From: Marsupella aquatica
Lineage: Eukaryota > Marchantiophyta
Direction of reading: 5' to 3'
Assembly (NCBI GenBank): GCA_973895155.1
Contig: OZ316892.1
Location: 18,910,001-18,974,000 of the forward strand
Length of the DNA stretch: 64,000 bases
The position numbers were made by a program, and so were the translations under genes. The notes beneath the pieces are model-generated. The model was not told where the DNA came from. It did no database searches and saw only the letters and a program-made list of their open reading frames with translations. How positions within the stretch are numbered: position 1 is the stretch's first letter; each line of letters begins with the position of its first letter. Of the stretch, positions 21,218 through 31,857 are shown piece by piece.

Positions 21218-21571
21218 TGTGACACGGGCCAGGGTCCCCATTGGTCTATCTTGTGACACTAAATGGTCACAAGCTAGTCGTTGTTGAATGCGGGTAAGTC
21301 ATGTATGTGACTTACCATGTGACTCGTTAAAGTCATATTGCAGTCACGTAGAAACAAGGCTGGACTTCACAATAAAGTCATAGATCAGTCACAAATGGGT
21401 ATCAAGCAAGTTGCAAAGCCCAGTATCAATAGTGACTTCCATTTTTTGGTCTCAACTTTTGCAACTCCAAGGGTCACAGCGTGGGTGACGTCACGTTGAG
21501 TCACAATGAAGTCACATGAGCCAAAATGAGTCACATATTGCGGTCTCAGTTCACCTCGGATTCTTCTAGTG
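21218..21571 (+). mobile_element. CACTA-2 right end: subterminal repeats and TIR
   Basis: Many copies of AGTCAC/GTGACT, AAAGTCA and GGTCACA in both orientations, ending TAGTG at 21567-21571. The terminus read inward is CACTAGAAGAATCCGAGG, 15 of 18 positions matching the CACTA-1 end. The subterminal motif differs from CACTA-1, so these are different subfamilies. It cuts a copia RNase H coding frame. 20740-21217 is AT-rich 3' flank. Confidence 0.8.
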
Positions 21572-24500
21572 ATCTCAATCACCTCACGGATGAAGTGATA
21601 ATGAATATCAATGTGCTTTGTCCTGGCATGGAACACAGGGTTCTTAGCCAGATGCAAAGCACTTTGACTGTCACACAGCAACACCGGTCTTTCAGGTGAA
21701 AGACCCAGATCACTCACCAATCTCCATAGGCAGATCTACTCCTTGGTTGCCTCATAGACAGCCATGTACTCAGCCTCAGTAGTAGACAACGCAACACAAG
21801 ATTGAGTTGCCGACTTCCAGCTGATACAACCTCCACCCAGCATAAACACATAGCCTATAGTAGACTTCCTGTTATCCAAGTTACCAGCATAATCTGAATC
21901 TACAAAACCTTCCAACTCTAATGTAGAGTCTGCTTTACCGTCAAATAAGATCCCACAATCTAAGGTACCTTTCAGATACCGCAAAACCCACTTCACTGCT
22001 TCCCAGTGAAGCTTACTAGGATTTGCCATAAATCTGTTCAAAATGCTAATAGCATGGGCAATGTCAGGTCTAGTGCATGTCATCGTATACATCAAACTAC
22101 CCACAACACTATCATAGGGAACATGTTTCATCGTCAATCTATCACTCTCACTAGAAGGGCAATCATTCTTTGAGAGTTTAAAGTGGGAAGCCAATGGAGT
22201 ACCAACTGGTTTTGCATTCTCCATTCCATACTTGGCAAGTACCTTCTCCAAATACTGCCTCTGAGACAACCATAATTGCCTTTGCTCCCTGTCACGATGA
22301 ATCTCCATCCCTAGTATCTTCTTGGCCTGACCCAAGTCCTTCATTGAAAACTCCTTACTCAGCATTGCTTTCAGATGGGCAACATCAGACTTATTCTCAG
22401 CTAGGATCAGCATGTCATCCACGTACAGTGCCAGCACAATGTAACCAAAGCGTGAGTAATTCTCCACCTCCTTCATGTAGATACAACAATCATGCTCACT
22501 CCGTGTGAACCCCTGAGATAACATGAAGGAATCAAAACGCTTATTCCATTGTCTGGGACTCTGCTTCAATCCGTATAATGAGCGCAAGAGCTTACACACC
22601 AAGTGTCTGGTCTTCTCGTCAATAAAACCTGGAGGCTGAGTCATATAAATCTCCACATCAAGCAATCCATGCAGGAAAGCAGTAATTACATCCATCTGAT
22701 CTAACTCAAGATCATAGAATGCCACAATTGCAAGTAAAACACGGATAGTAGTGAGTTTGACAACTGGTGAGAATATCTCCGTGTAGTCCAAGCCCTCCTT
22801 CTAGGTGTACCCTTTGGCCACAAGGCGTGCCTTGTAAGTGCCATCCTGCTTCTTCTTGTACAACCATCTACATGGAACCAGTGTCTTTCCGCGAGGCATG
22901 TCAGTCAAGCGCCAAGTTGAATTCTTCTTCAAAGAATTCATCTCCTTCAACATCGCCTCCATCCACTTATCCTTCTCTGGAGAGGCCATAGCTTCTTCAT
23001 AGCTAGAGGGATCTCCATCTTCAGTGAGCAAAACAACACCGGGATCATCGTCATGCTCAACAACGTGAACACGAGGATCTGCAAAACCAAATCTATCAGG
23101 GGGTTGGCCAAAATTGGCCCTGCTGGAGTGCCTTGGTTGAGGAACTACACCTCTACCAGAGGGACCAGCAGCTTCCTCATCACCACCAAGCTCCACCGTA
23201 GTGGGTTCCTCCACCTGTTCCTCCTAAATATCCCGGGGTCTTGACAACCATTCTTCGTCAAAAACAACATTTCTGCTCACAACTGCCTTGCAATCGACAG
23301 GATCCCACAATTTATAGCCCTTCTGCCCAGGACTAAAGCCTAGAAAAATACATTTCTTAGACTTGGGATCCAACTTAGACCTGTGTGTCTACTCAATGTG
23401 AACATAGGCAGCACAACCAAAAACTCAAAGTCTAGAGTAATCAGCAGGTCTCTTATACCACAACTCAAATGGAGTTTGCATCAACTTACTACTGTGGGGT
23501 ATCGCATGCATGATAGTAAACAGGAAATAGGTTTACTGGTACCAGCAAAAATTTTCCTGTTACCAGTAAAAAGTTACTGTTACCAGGAAAAATAACCATG
23601 TCAAATTTTTTTCTAAAAAGTCAAATTTTCCAAAAAAAATTAAATTACAATATTTTTTGGCTAGCTTTGGGCGCTAGCATTACCAGCGCCGGGCGCTAGC
23701 ACAAAAAATAAAAAATTTGAAAAAAAAAACTTTTTTTTTCAAAAAAAATTTTCAAAAAAAATTTTCAAACAAAATTTCAAAAAAATTTCAAAAAAAATTA
23801 CCACTCATTTTCCTGTTACCAGTTTCTGTTTCCTGTTACTATTTGCTGTTTCCTGTCATTTGTAAATACCCCCTACTGTGCGGTGATAGATTGTAGACAT
23901 ATGCAGCTTGGTTGACAGCTTCAGCCCAAAAGTTGTTGGGCAACTTAGACTTACAAAGCATGTTGCATGCTTTCTCCAGTAATGTCCGATTCAACCGTTC
24001 TACAACTCCATTCTGCTGCGGGGTCTTTGGTACAGTGTAATGACGCTTGAGGCCAAAGTCCCGACCAAATTGATCAAACTCATTGGACTTATACTCGCCA
24101 CCGTTATCGGACCGAACACACTTCAACTCCTTCCCAGTTTGTAGCTCCACCATGGCTTTCCACTCCTTGAAGATCTCAAAGACTTGAGACTTCTCCTTCA
24201 TGTAGTACAGCCAACACATTCGAGAGTAATCATCTACAAACGTCACAAAATATCTGGCTCCACCCAACGACGGCTCCGGCGCTGGACCCCAAACATCCAA
24301 ATGTACATACTCAAGAATCTCATGAGAATGGTATGAACTAGAACTGAAACTCACTCTCCTCTGCTTGCCGAAGATGCAATCTTCACAGAAAGAGAGTTTA
24401 CCAGATTGAGCACCTTGCAACAAATCTCTGTTTGCCAAGGCTGCCAATCCTTTACCACTCAAGTGCCCCAACCATGCATGCCACAAATCTATGGCTTGTG

Positions 24501-25837
24501 TGCGACCAGATGTTGAGGGTGCTTCAATTGAAGCAGCCGAAGATGATTCTGCGGCAGATGTTGTTGCATCCAAACATTCCACCACAGAATCCACATGCTC
24601 CACTCTAGGAGCAATGACATCTCCTTCCAAGATGTACAAATTATTCTGCCGTAGTGCCTTAATCAAAGATATATCATCTTTGACGACAAACAGCGCACCA
24701 TCACGTGCAATGAATTGAGATCCACCAGCTTCCAAAGCACCAAGAGAAATCAAGTTCTTAGAGATGTCTGGTATGTGCCTGCTGACTCTCGTCAATGCTC
24801 GCACAACACCGTCAAACATCCCAAATTTGATAGTCCCCATGCCAACAATCGCACATCGGACACCATTTCCAATTTCCACAGTACCGGTACAAGGTTGGTA
24901 AGTGGAGAAATACGATTGCGTTGGACACACGTGATAAGAGGAACCCGAATCCAACATCCATTTATTGTCATACACAGAATTCATAGCACCAATACATAGC
25001 ACTTCAGCAGCATCCTCATTATCAGCAATCACAATATCAGCTGACGATGAGGACGCACCATTGGAAGCAGGACGCTTCTGCTTCGATAGAGAAGGACAAT
25101 TCCACTTGGTGTGACCCTTCTCATGGCAATGCCAACACTGAACTTTCTTACTACGGGACTTAGATTTAGATCTACTATGTGATTTAGATCTAGACTGATC
25201 CGTAGTACGCTTTGTCGATCTGCCTCTAACCACTAAGGCAGCAGACTCATTGTCACGGCCAGAAAGTTGTCGCTTGCGCCATTCTGCAAGAATGGTAGCC
25301 TTTACCTCATCCAGCTTCAACGTAGACTTGTCATGTGTGATAACCGTCACCAACGTCGAATAGCTCTGAGGAAGCGACATCAACAAATGCATCGCAAGAT
25401 ACTCATCGGTCAACTTGTCTCCCGTCGTGGCCACCTCGTGCACAATCTCATCAAAGAGACTAAGGTGATCACGCATGTTGCCACCCCTTCAACTTCAACC
25501 TGAACAGCCGCTCCAAGTGATAAATGCGAGTAGTCAACGAAGTACTCTGGTATAGCTCAGTAAGCATATCCCAAATTTTCTTGGCGTTACGATCCATCCC
25601 CAACACGTTCTTGAGAATATTGTTTGCCAAGAACAACTCAATTGTGCTACACGCTTGCACCGACATGTCCTCCCACTCCTCATCTGTTAGATTCGAGGGT
25701 TTCACTCCAGTGAGGGTCTTCTCAAGACCCTGTTGGATCAACACATTGGTCACCTTCCAAGTCCACAGGCTGAAGCTGACCTTCCCGTCAAACTTCTCCA
25801 CCTCAAACTTTGGCGCCGCAAGCTTTCTTGAAGTCAT
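21572..25837 (-). pseudogene. Copia-1 gag-pol polyprotein, decayed
   Basis: Gag starts MTSRKLAAPKFEVEKFDG at 25837 and shifts frame near 25483; the rest is one frame. In order: CCHC knuckle CWHCHEKGHTKWNC, protease WMLDSGSSYHVC, the GAG-pre-integrase HAWLGHLSGKGL, integrase VDDYSR, SDNGGEY and TPQQNGVVERLNRT, RT core ALYVDDMLIL, and RNase H STTEAEYMA and LLCDSQSALHLAKNP. Premature stops: TGA 23425-23427, TAG 23389-23391, TAG 23224-23226, TAG 22801-22803 and TAG 21736-21738. At most of these I expect Gln or Arg in relatives, consistent with C-to-T decay. The MITE plus its duplication adds 384 bp, a multiple of three. The frame ends at 21572, where CACTA-2 begins. Confidence 0.9.
23497..23872. 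mobile_element. hAT-like MITE inside copia-1 integrase
   Basis: 376-bp insertion flanked by a perfect 8-bp duplication CTACTGTG (23489-23496 and 23873-23880). Ends are short inverted repeats (GGGTATCGC... and ...AAATACCCC), with subterminal CAGGAAA/TTTCCTG repeats and A/T-rich interior. Eight-bp duplication suggests the hAT superfamily. No coding capacity. Confidence 0.85.
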
Positions 25838-26429
25838 TGATGCTGCTACAAACACACAGGAACCACACAACCAAAATAGCTCCACCCAAAAATTCACCAA
25901 AAAATGAAAGTTGGCAAAAGTGGAAATGAAATGCACCACCGCGTAGCCTACAAGGTACACTACCAAGATCTGAAAACGATTTGACGAAAAACTTCTTCAG
26001 CAAAAACTTATTCAACTCGGACCGGAGGGGGGTCAAAATGGTCGTTTTGACCCCTGTCGGGTATCTTAGGTCCTGAAAAAATTCTGCAACAGCAACGCAC
26101 AAATTGATTTCACTAGACCGTGCTCAACTCCCTTGAGCATCCCCTTGCAAGATCTCTCGAAAAAATTCTGCCTCGACGACCGCCAAATTCGGAAATTTTG
26201 GCCAAAATTCAGCTCTCTGGAAAAGTATCTTTTGGAGGGAATAAAAGTACAGTCGAATTCTACAGCAGAAGGCACCCGGTGATGACACGTGTCCAGCTCA
26301 AAAGAAACCCCAATGCGTGAAAAGAAAAACAGATGTTTCCTGTGTAAAAGTCACCGGAGGTACTCGCCCCACAGACTTCCACAAAAAAAAAATTCTCGTT
26401 CGCACATTTGTCCCCCTTGCGCCACCTGT

Positions 26430-26870
26430 TGCCGAGAGCATAGGGCCTCGCACCCTCTAGGCTCCTCCTTAAAGTGCTTCCGAACCCTCCTGGCTCATCA
26501 TAGGGCTTCAAGCCCCTTTTAAAAATCTCCCAAAAAAGAGGGAATTAATTTCTCCTCCCCTCCACTCCTTAAGTACTTAGGGCCTTGTGCCCAGGTTAAA
26601 TGCTCCCAAGAGAAGGGAGTGCCTCGCTGCCCCTCTCCTCCTCTTCAAAGCTCTTTGGGCCTTGTGCCCCCACCTTTACGTACCTGCACAGAGCCTTGTG
26701 CCCTATTAAAGAGCTCCTGAGAGGAGGGAGCTACAAACTCCCCCTCCCCTCTCACTTTAAGACTGTACCTGTAGGAACAGTCGTACCTGCACAAGCCGCC
26801 TCGGGCTATGCCTCCTTAGGGCCTCGTGCCAAGAGCTCCCGTGGGAAGGGAGCCTCGTACGTGCCAGGGA
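26430..26870. repeat. Degenerate ~110-bp tandem repeats in copia-1 leader
   Basis: Four to five diverged units built on GGGCCTTGTGCCC, AAAGAGCTCC, GAGAGGAGGGAGC and CTCCCCTCCCCTC. Lies between the gag start and the primer-binding site in a 1.55-kb leader, which is long for copia. Confidence 0.65.
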
Positions 26871-27373
26871 ATACCGTCCGACGCACCGTATAAGGTTGCG
26901 TGCGGCGACCACAATGAGTATACGAAAGAGAAGAAATTTGCAACAACTGCCCCACACGACACGACCTTTTTACAAAGAAAAAAGCACCCCCGATGACCCC
27001 ACAAGTGATTGATCTAACCACTAAGAGCCATAGTCGAGAGTTCCAAGCACTTAATCAAGCAATACATAAGATAAGATTGTTCCACACTCGCCGGATGAAA
27101 CATTGTGAAACTTCCACCACGATGTAGTGCTCGTCGATGCGCATGATAAATCGCCGGACTGTCCTCCCGACAGTTTTCTTACACACTGTGACACATCCGA
27201 TACTTCAACGAAGTTTCAATCGGGAAACCGTCACCACTTCCAAACACAAAACGATCAACGCAAAATGGCTAGTGAAATGATCATGCAATCGTTGATGACG
27301 ATTCAATCTTCCACCACGATCCAACACACAAACGCTCTCACCACTGCCCAGGCCACCGAACCACGAACACAAA

Positions 27374-27385
27374 GCTCTGATACCA
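27374..27385 (-). other. Primer-binding site (tRNA-iMet), copia-1
   Basis: Minus strand TGGTATCAGAGC, complementary to the 3' end of plant initiator tRNA-Met, two bases inside the LTR end. Confidence 0.95.
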
Positions 27386-27387
27386 CT

Positions 27388-27665
27388 TGTAAGAAACTGT
27401 CGGCTCTGGACTAGACAGCAATGCGGAAACATGAGAGAGACTCACTCAATCAGATGCTACACCGATGAAACACCCCGAGTGGAGAAACTTCTGAAGGCTC
27501 CATAGCAAATGAGAGTACATGTGAAGAATGAGGGAGAGAGTTCTCTCCCTCCAACCTATACCCCCCAAGGGGGCCAAGATGAGTGGGCCTAAACTAAGCA
27601 GATCTTATCCTAATGTAATCCAGGGCCAAGCTAACTAAGTCGGGAACTCGAGTCAATTCCTAACA
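27388..27665 (-). repeat. Copia-1 5' LTR
   Basis: 278 bp, minus strand TGTTAGGAATTG...TTTCTTACA with TG...CA ends. Adjacent to the primer-binding site. Its partner LTR is not in the window. Confidence 0.85.
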
Positions 27666-29500
27666 CGATGTTGCCCTGCATATAGAACGTGGAGCTACGA
27701 ACAAGCTTATCCTAAACTATCAAGGGGTATAAATACACAAGAGGTGCTTCAGCTTAGTTCCAAACATTGAATTGTAATGCTTGCAGGAAATCTTTCAAAT
27801 CAAACCTCCTTTCAACCGTGTTATGTAATTGTATTCTGTACCCCGTGATGTGCACCCATTGTACCTATTAAACTAGCAACTTATGTGCCCAGCAACATTT
27901 CAGGATTTAATTTTTAATTGTGTATTTGAAGAGAATCTCAGGGTCTTGCTTGCATGAATATGACATATCATGGCAACAAGCATAGGGTCATTTTATTTGT
28001 TTTCAGGAAGACTTAATACTAACTCTAACTTGGAAAATAGGTTTTAGAAAAAAGCAAAAGTGGCATGTCATCATATGATTGGTGTAGCAAGAATTTAGGA
28101 ACATTGGCATATAAGGAAAGTAACTTATATTTACTAGTGTTGCACATAATTATATAGATTATATATTGAGTGAGACCCTAAGGTGACAATCATACTTCTT
28201 CTTGCTTAGTGTGATCCCCGGCCGTATCATCGATTGGGAGGCTGCATGCATGCCACATATATATAACCCAGAACCCAAGCAAAAAAAAGCACAATTAGAG
28301 CATCAGCTAGAAACCATCAATAAACCCCTTAGTAACAAGTGCAGGCACATGCACGCATGCAGACCTTATCCTATCCTAATGAGATCGAGTTGCTTTCCAA
28401 CAATTACTCTTAGTAATAAATCCTTGCATATATAATTACTATCCCAACTTTGTTGCTTTGCTTTCAGAAATCTCTCTACTACTCTATCTAGATCCATCTA
28501 CAACAATGTGTCTAACAGTCCTCTTGTCTAAAGGGCATTTTGGGGTGGATCATCTTGCTTTTAAACCCAGCTTTTGTCCATGGTCACCACAAAATCACCA
28601 AAAAACTAAAAATGCTCAAATTACACAGATCCAATATGGAAATTCTGCAAGGCTCCTGCACTCATCCAAGCAAAAATATGGCTCCTCAAATGACCATCAT
28701 ATGACTAAGATATGGTCTCCAAGTTTGCATTGCAATATGACTTTGCCAAAACCTCCCCTTTACAAACAGCCGTAGGAACCTCCATTTTTCATCATCCTGG
28801 TCCTCAGTGTACATATATCCCGATATATATATGGACCCTTATACTGTTTTTATCTGCAGTATATATATGCATATATGGACGGCAGTATGGACACTTCGGC
28901 ATGCTACTCTCTCAAGCTCAAAACTTGAATCCTCATATATCGAGTGATATCGCTATATATAATTAATTAAGTTGTGCAATCATTACACAATGTTGGAGTC
29001 AGATCGCGGAGTTGTTTCCAATGAACATGCATCTTAAACTCCCATGCATTTTGAGTTGATTTGGACAAAATCTCCCTCCATAGGGTTGGATGGATCCTGT
29101 TTAGAGAGGCTCTTGGTTCCCGCCATCTCCTGATACTCGGTATATATATAGAACGGTCTGGTTAATTCTCCCTGTACTTCTCTTCTTGCGGCTTCTCCAG
29201 ACCTTTTCCGTTCATTAATGTGTTAGATGTCACAAATATCCTAGGAACTTTACATCCCTAGTGCGCGCTTCGAAGCCTTTTTAAAAGTCTAGCTATATCA
29301 ATCATGCACTAATCAGAAATGTGCTAATACCTAATGTTCAATTTGACTCGTCAATGACATAACTACTCCGGTGACGGTGATTCTGATGGCAAGAGATTTT
29401 GATGGAGCACCTAAAGATAAAGCTAAAAAATCAGGGCCTTGGCCTGATTCTATGTTAGGCGCAAGCTCTTGCCTCAGAAACGGGCTCAGAAAAACCTGTG
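27666..29500. other. No gene seen; TATA-like and RY-like motifs
   Basis: AT-rich. Contains TATAAATA (27728-27735), a GCATGCATGCCAC next to ATATATATAACC near 28245-28265, and TATATATAG near 29140. These look promoter-like, but no coding region that they would serve is recognised. Confidence 0.4.
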
Positions 29501-29544
29501 CAAAGCATGCATTTGTCCAACCTAAAATATAATGTCAATAGCTT

Positions 29545-29982
29545 TTGGAGTCATTGGTCATATTCTGTTGTCAAGATGATAGGATGCTGCAAAAGTACAT
29601 CATTGGGGATGCATGGTATCTTCTTCTACCTTGGCTCATTGTTCCTTTTCCAAGAGGTGTGTCTGAACAGACAAATGCTTTTAACTACAAGTTGTCCAGT
29701 ATGAGAATGTGTGTGGAAAGAGTTTTTGGAAGGTTGAAAGGGACATGGAGAATTTTGAGTAGGGTGTTGTGGAAGCCTTGTATCGAACCACTTGGACCAA
29801 TGCTATTTTCCTGTTGTGTTCTTTATAATCTCATTATAGATAGGAACAATGGATTGCCAAATGTTGTTTGGCAACATCATCCACCTCACCCACCAGGCTA
29901 TGCAGGGGTCCTACGTCCAAACAGGAGAATGTATAGAGGAGGACCAGAGGCACGAATGGCTTGGTTGGAGCATGTAGGATAG
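29545..29982 (+). pseudogene. PIF/Harbinger transposase, C-terminal fragment
   Basis: Encodes YIIGDAWYLLLPWLIVPF, FNYKLSSMRMCVERVFGRLK, GTWRILSRVLWKPCIEPL and FSCCVLYNLIID. This is the DDE_Tnp_4 (Harbinger) C-terminal half, with the late catalytic Asp (GDAWY) and Glu (VERVFG). The first half with the helix-turn-helix and first Asp is missing, so the copy is dead. The matching accessory ORF is on the opposite strand about 600 bp downstream, as in many PIF/Harbinger elements. Confidence 0.8.
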
Positions 29983-30562
29983 TCAAGCTGTGAATGCAGC
30001 CAATGGCCACTCCAAAGCTCTCAGTCTTCATTTACTTGTCATACCATTGTTATGTAATTTGTTTTTATAATGCAATGCTTCTGTTTTTCAAAAAGCTTCC
30101 AGCACCTTTAATCTCAGATTTACTTTGGAGTTTGGAATGTAGCCTACATCTACCCCCGCATCTACCAGGCAGTACAGTATAAGATTGTTCTGATGTCATG
30201 CACATAAATGATGAATTCTTCACTTACAAAACAACACAATACTTCCATAGAAGCAAACAATGTTGAGTTCAAAATTGTGCAGATTGAATCTGTCACTTAC
30301 AAAACATAAAAAGCTTGTGCATCACAAGCACACATTGTTTAATTTACCAACTTGTTCTATCCATGTTCAGTTTCTAAATTGTAATCCGGTCTGAATGTAT
30401 TTCTTACCGGATCGATGACATTTCTATCCCAATGGATGTACATAGAGCTTTCAAACTAAATCACCTTCTCAAGTGTCTGTTGATTGTCTGAGTCAATCCA
30501 TCTGTAAGGCACCTCATAGAGTCCGCTATGAATGCCAGAGTGGTCGTAACATCAATCCCAGT

Positions 30563-30880
30563 CTAACGGGCAGATCGAGTAGCCTCGGCTTGAGCAGCCA
30601 ATATATCAATGTCATATCTCTTGTTGTTAAAGGTGAGGAGTTTGTTGTGCTCCTCCCTTCTTGCCAAACGGTCCTCAGCAATTGCTTTCACAAAATGGTA
30701 AGTGACTTTATGCATCTCATCTCGGGTCCTCTCATATGCTTTTTTTTGTTTCCAGCCCCTAGTGGTTGATTGAATAGGATCCTGCTGTCCAGTGATAGGC
30801 TCGGCTTCTTCCCATGGGGCTTGGGTTGGGGGAGGTGGCTTGGGCGGGTCACTTCCACGGAAGTGGCACATCATGTGCAA
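30563..30880 (-). pseudogene. PIF/Harbinger Myb-like ORF, C-terminal part
   Basis: Pro-rich start, then KQKKAYERTRDEMHKV and REEHNKLLTFNNKRYDIDIL, a charged helical tail. I take it as the C-terminus of the Myb-like protein whose N-terminus lies at 31380-31857. A dispersed repeat (31046-31155) sits between the halves. Confidence 0.45.
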
Positions 30881-31045
30881 CGAAGTATAGGCCCATTTAA
30901 ATAGGTGTGGTGGAAGACCATCAAAGTTTGGTGAAAGAACACATAGGGCATATTTTATTGACTAGTCAACTTTAAAGAACACATAAGCCTATTTAATTGT
31001 AAAAAATACTTTCTTTAAAGTTTTTAGGGGTTTTTTAGTAAAATA

Positions 31046-31155
31046 TGACAAAATTTCAAGAAAGAAAGGGCAAAAAATATTTTGTCACTCATAAGTTAGG
31101 GGGGTCAAACCCTAACATGTCGCACACAATGTATGGCCCTCCATGTAGTGACCCC
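31046..31155 (-). repeat. Dispersed repeat, right copy (inverted match to 12094)
   Basis: Reverse complement closely matches 12094-12207, from GGGGTCACTACATGGAGGG through TTAGGGTTTGACCCCCCTAA. Appears inserted in the Harbinger accessory ORF; the inserted DNA may span about 30890-31160. Confidence 0.8.
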
Positions 31156-31379
31156 CCCCAGGGGAATGGTTGGTTGTGATGGTGTGCCTTGACCTGTATG
31201 ACCAGTATCAGTAGGAGTCGGTGGATCTCGAGTGGTTGATGGGGTATGTATGAGGTATTAAAGGTTCCACATCATTCATCATCTAGGTCCTCATATGCAG
31301 CATCAGGGCTTTCCTTATTTGTATCACCTCCACCATGTCTGAATTGGTAGAGGACCATGGTTGCCCTTCAGGAGTCATT

Positions 31380-31857
31380 CCTGATCATGGGTCCATTGAA
31401 TGACGGATAGCTTCTTCAACCTTAGCATCTGCTGTACTGTCAAACATACTAATTGGGGTCTGGATGGACAGCTCTATTTGCTGGGACAAATACCACCATA
31501 GCCTCATATATATCTTCCTGGAAAGTAGTGGGCAAACCTCAATCCTTCTTTTCAGACCTTGACAATTGAAAGTACCCGTCACCACCACAGGGAGTGTGAG
31601 CCTGGAAGTCATAAATCTTCTTGAAGTCTGTGAACAATTTCTCCCACCTCTTCTTGCACTGCTTCCAATGAGCCCCTTTGAACATTGTTGGTCATGCAGT
31701 AGTCTTCAATGTACTTCCACCTTTGCTCAGCTGTTTGAATTCGATCTCTGGATGAGTCTAGCTGAGATTGACCTTGCTGGTATGTCTTGCTATCCACAAG
31801 GACCAGAAGTTCTCTAGTGTCCAATTGAGCCGTTCGTGCCATGCGGTACTCTGTCAT
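31380..31857 (-). pseudogene. PIF/Harbinger Myb/SANT-like ORF, N-terminal part
   Basis: RTAQLDTRELLVLVDSK, QTAEQRWKYIEDYCMTNNVQR, then a frameshift at an AAAGGGG run and QCKKRWEKLFTDFKKIYDFQ. This is the trihelix/Myb-like DNA-binding module of Harbinger accessory proteins (RW..ve.YC...KRW..L..DfKKI). Further downstream are a TGA after RSEKKD and several more stops. Non-functional copy. Confidence 0.7.

Larger units (their letters stand above)
21572..27665 (-). mobile_element. Ty1/copia element 1, 3' end lost
   Basis: Minus-strand copia retrotransposon with 5' LTR (27388-27665), primer-binding site, long leader, gag and pol in the order gag, protease, integrase, RT, RNase H. The 3' end is cut within RNase H by CACTA-2 and the 3' LTR is not in the window. 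Carries a 376-bp MITE insertion. Not autonomous in this state. Confidence 0.9.

Noticed and set aside
28245-28265. RY-type GCATGCATGC next to a TATA-like sequence as a seed-type promoter
   Set aside because: No coding region follows; AT-rich DNA produces such words by chance.
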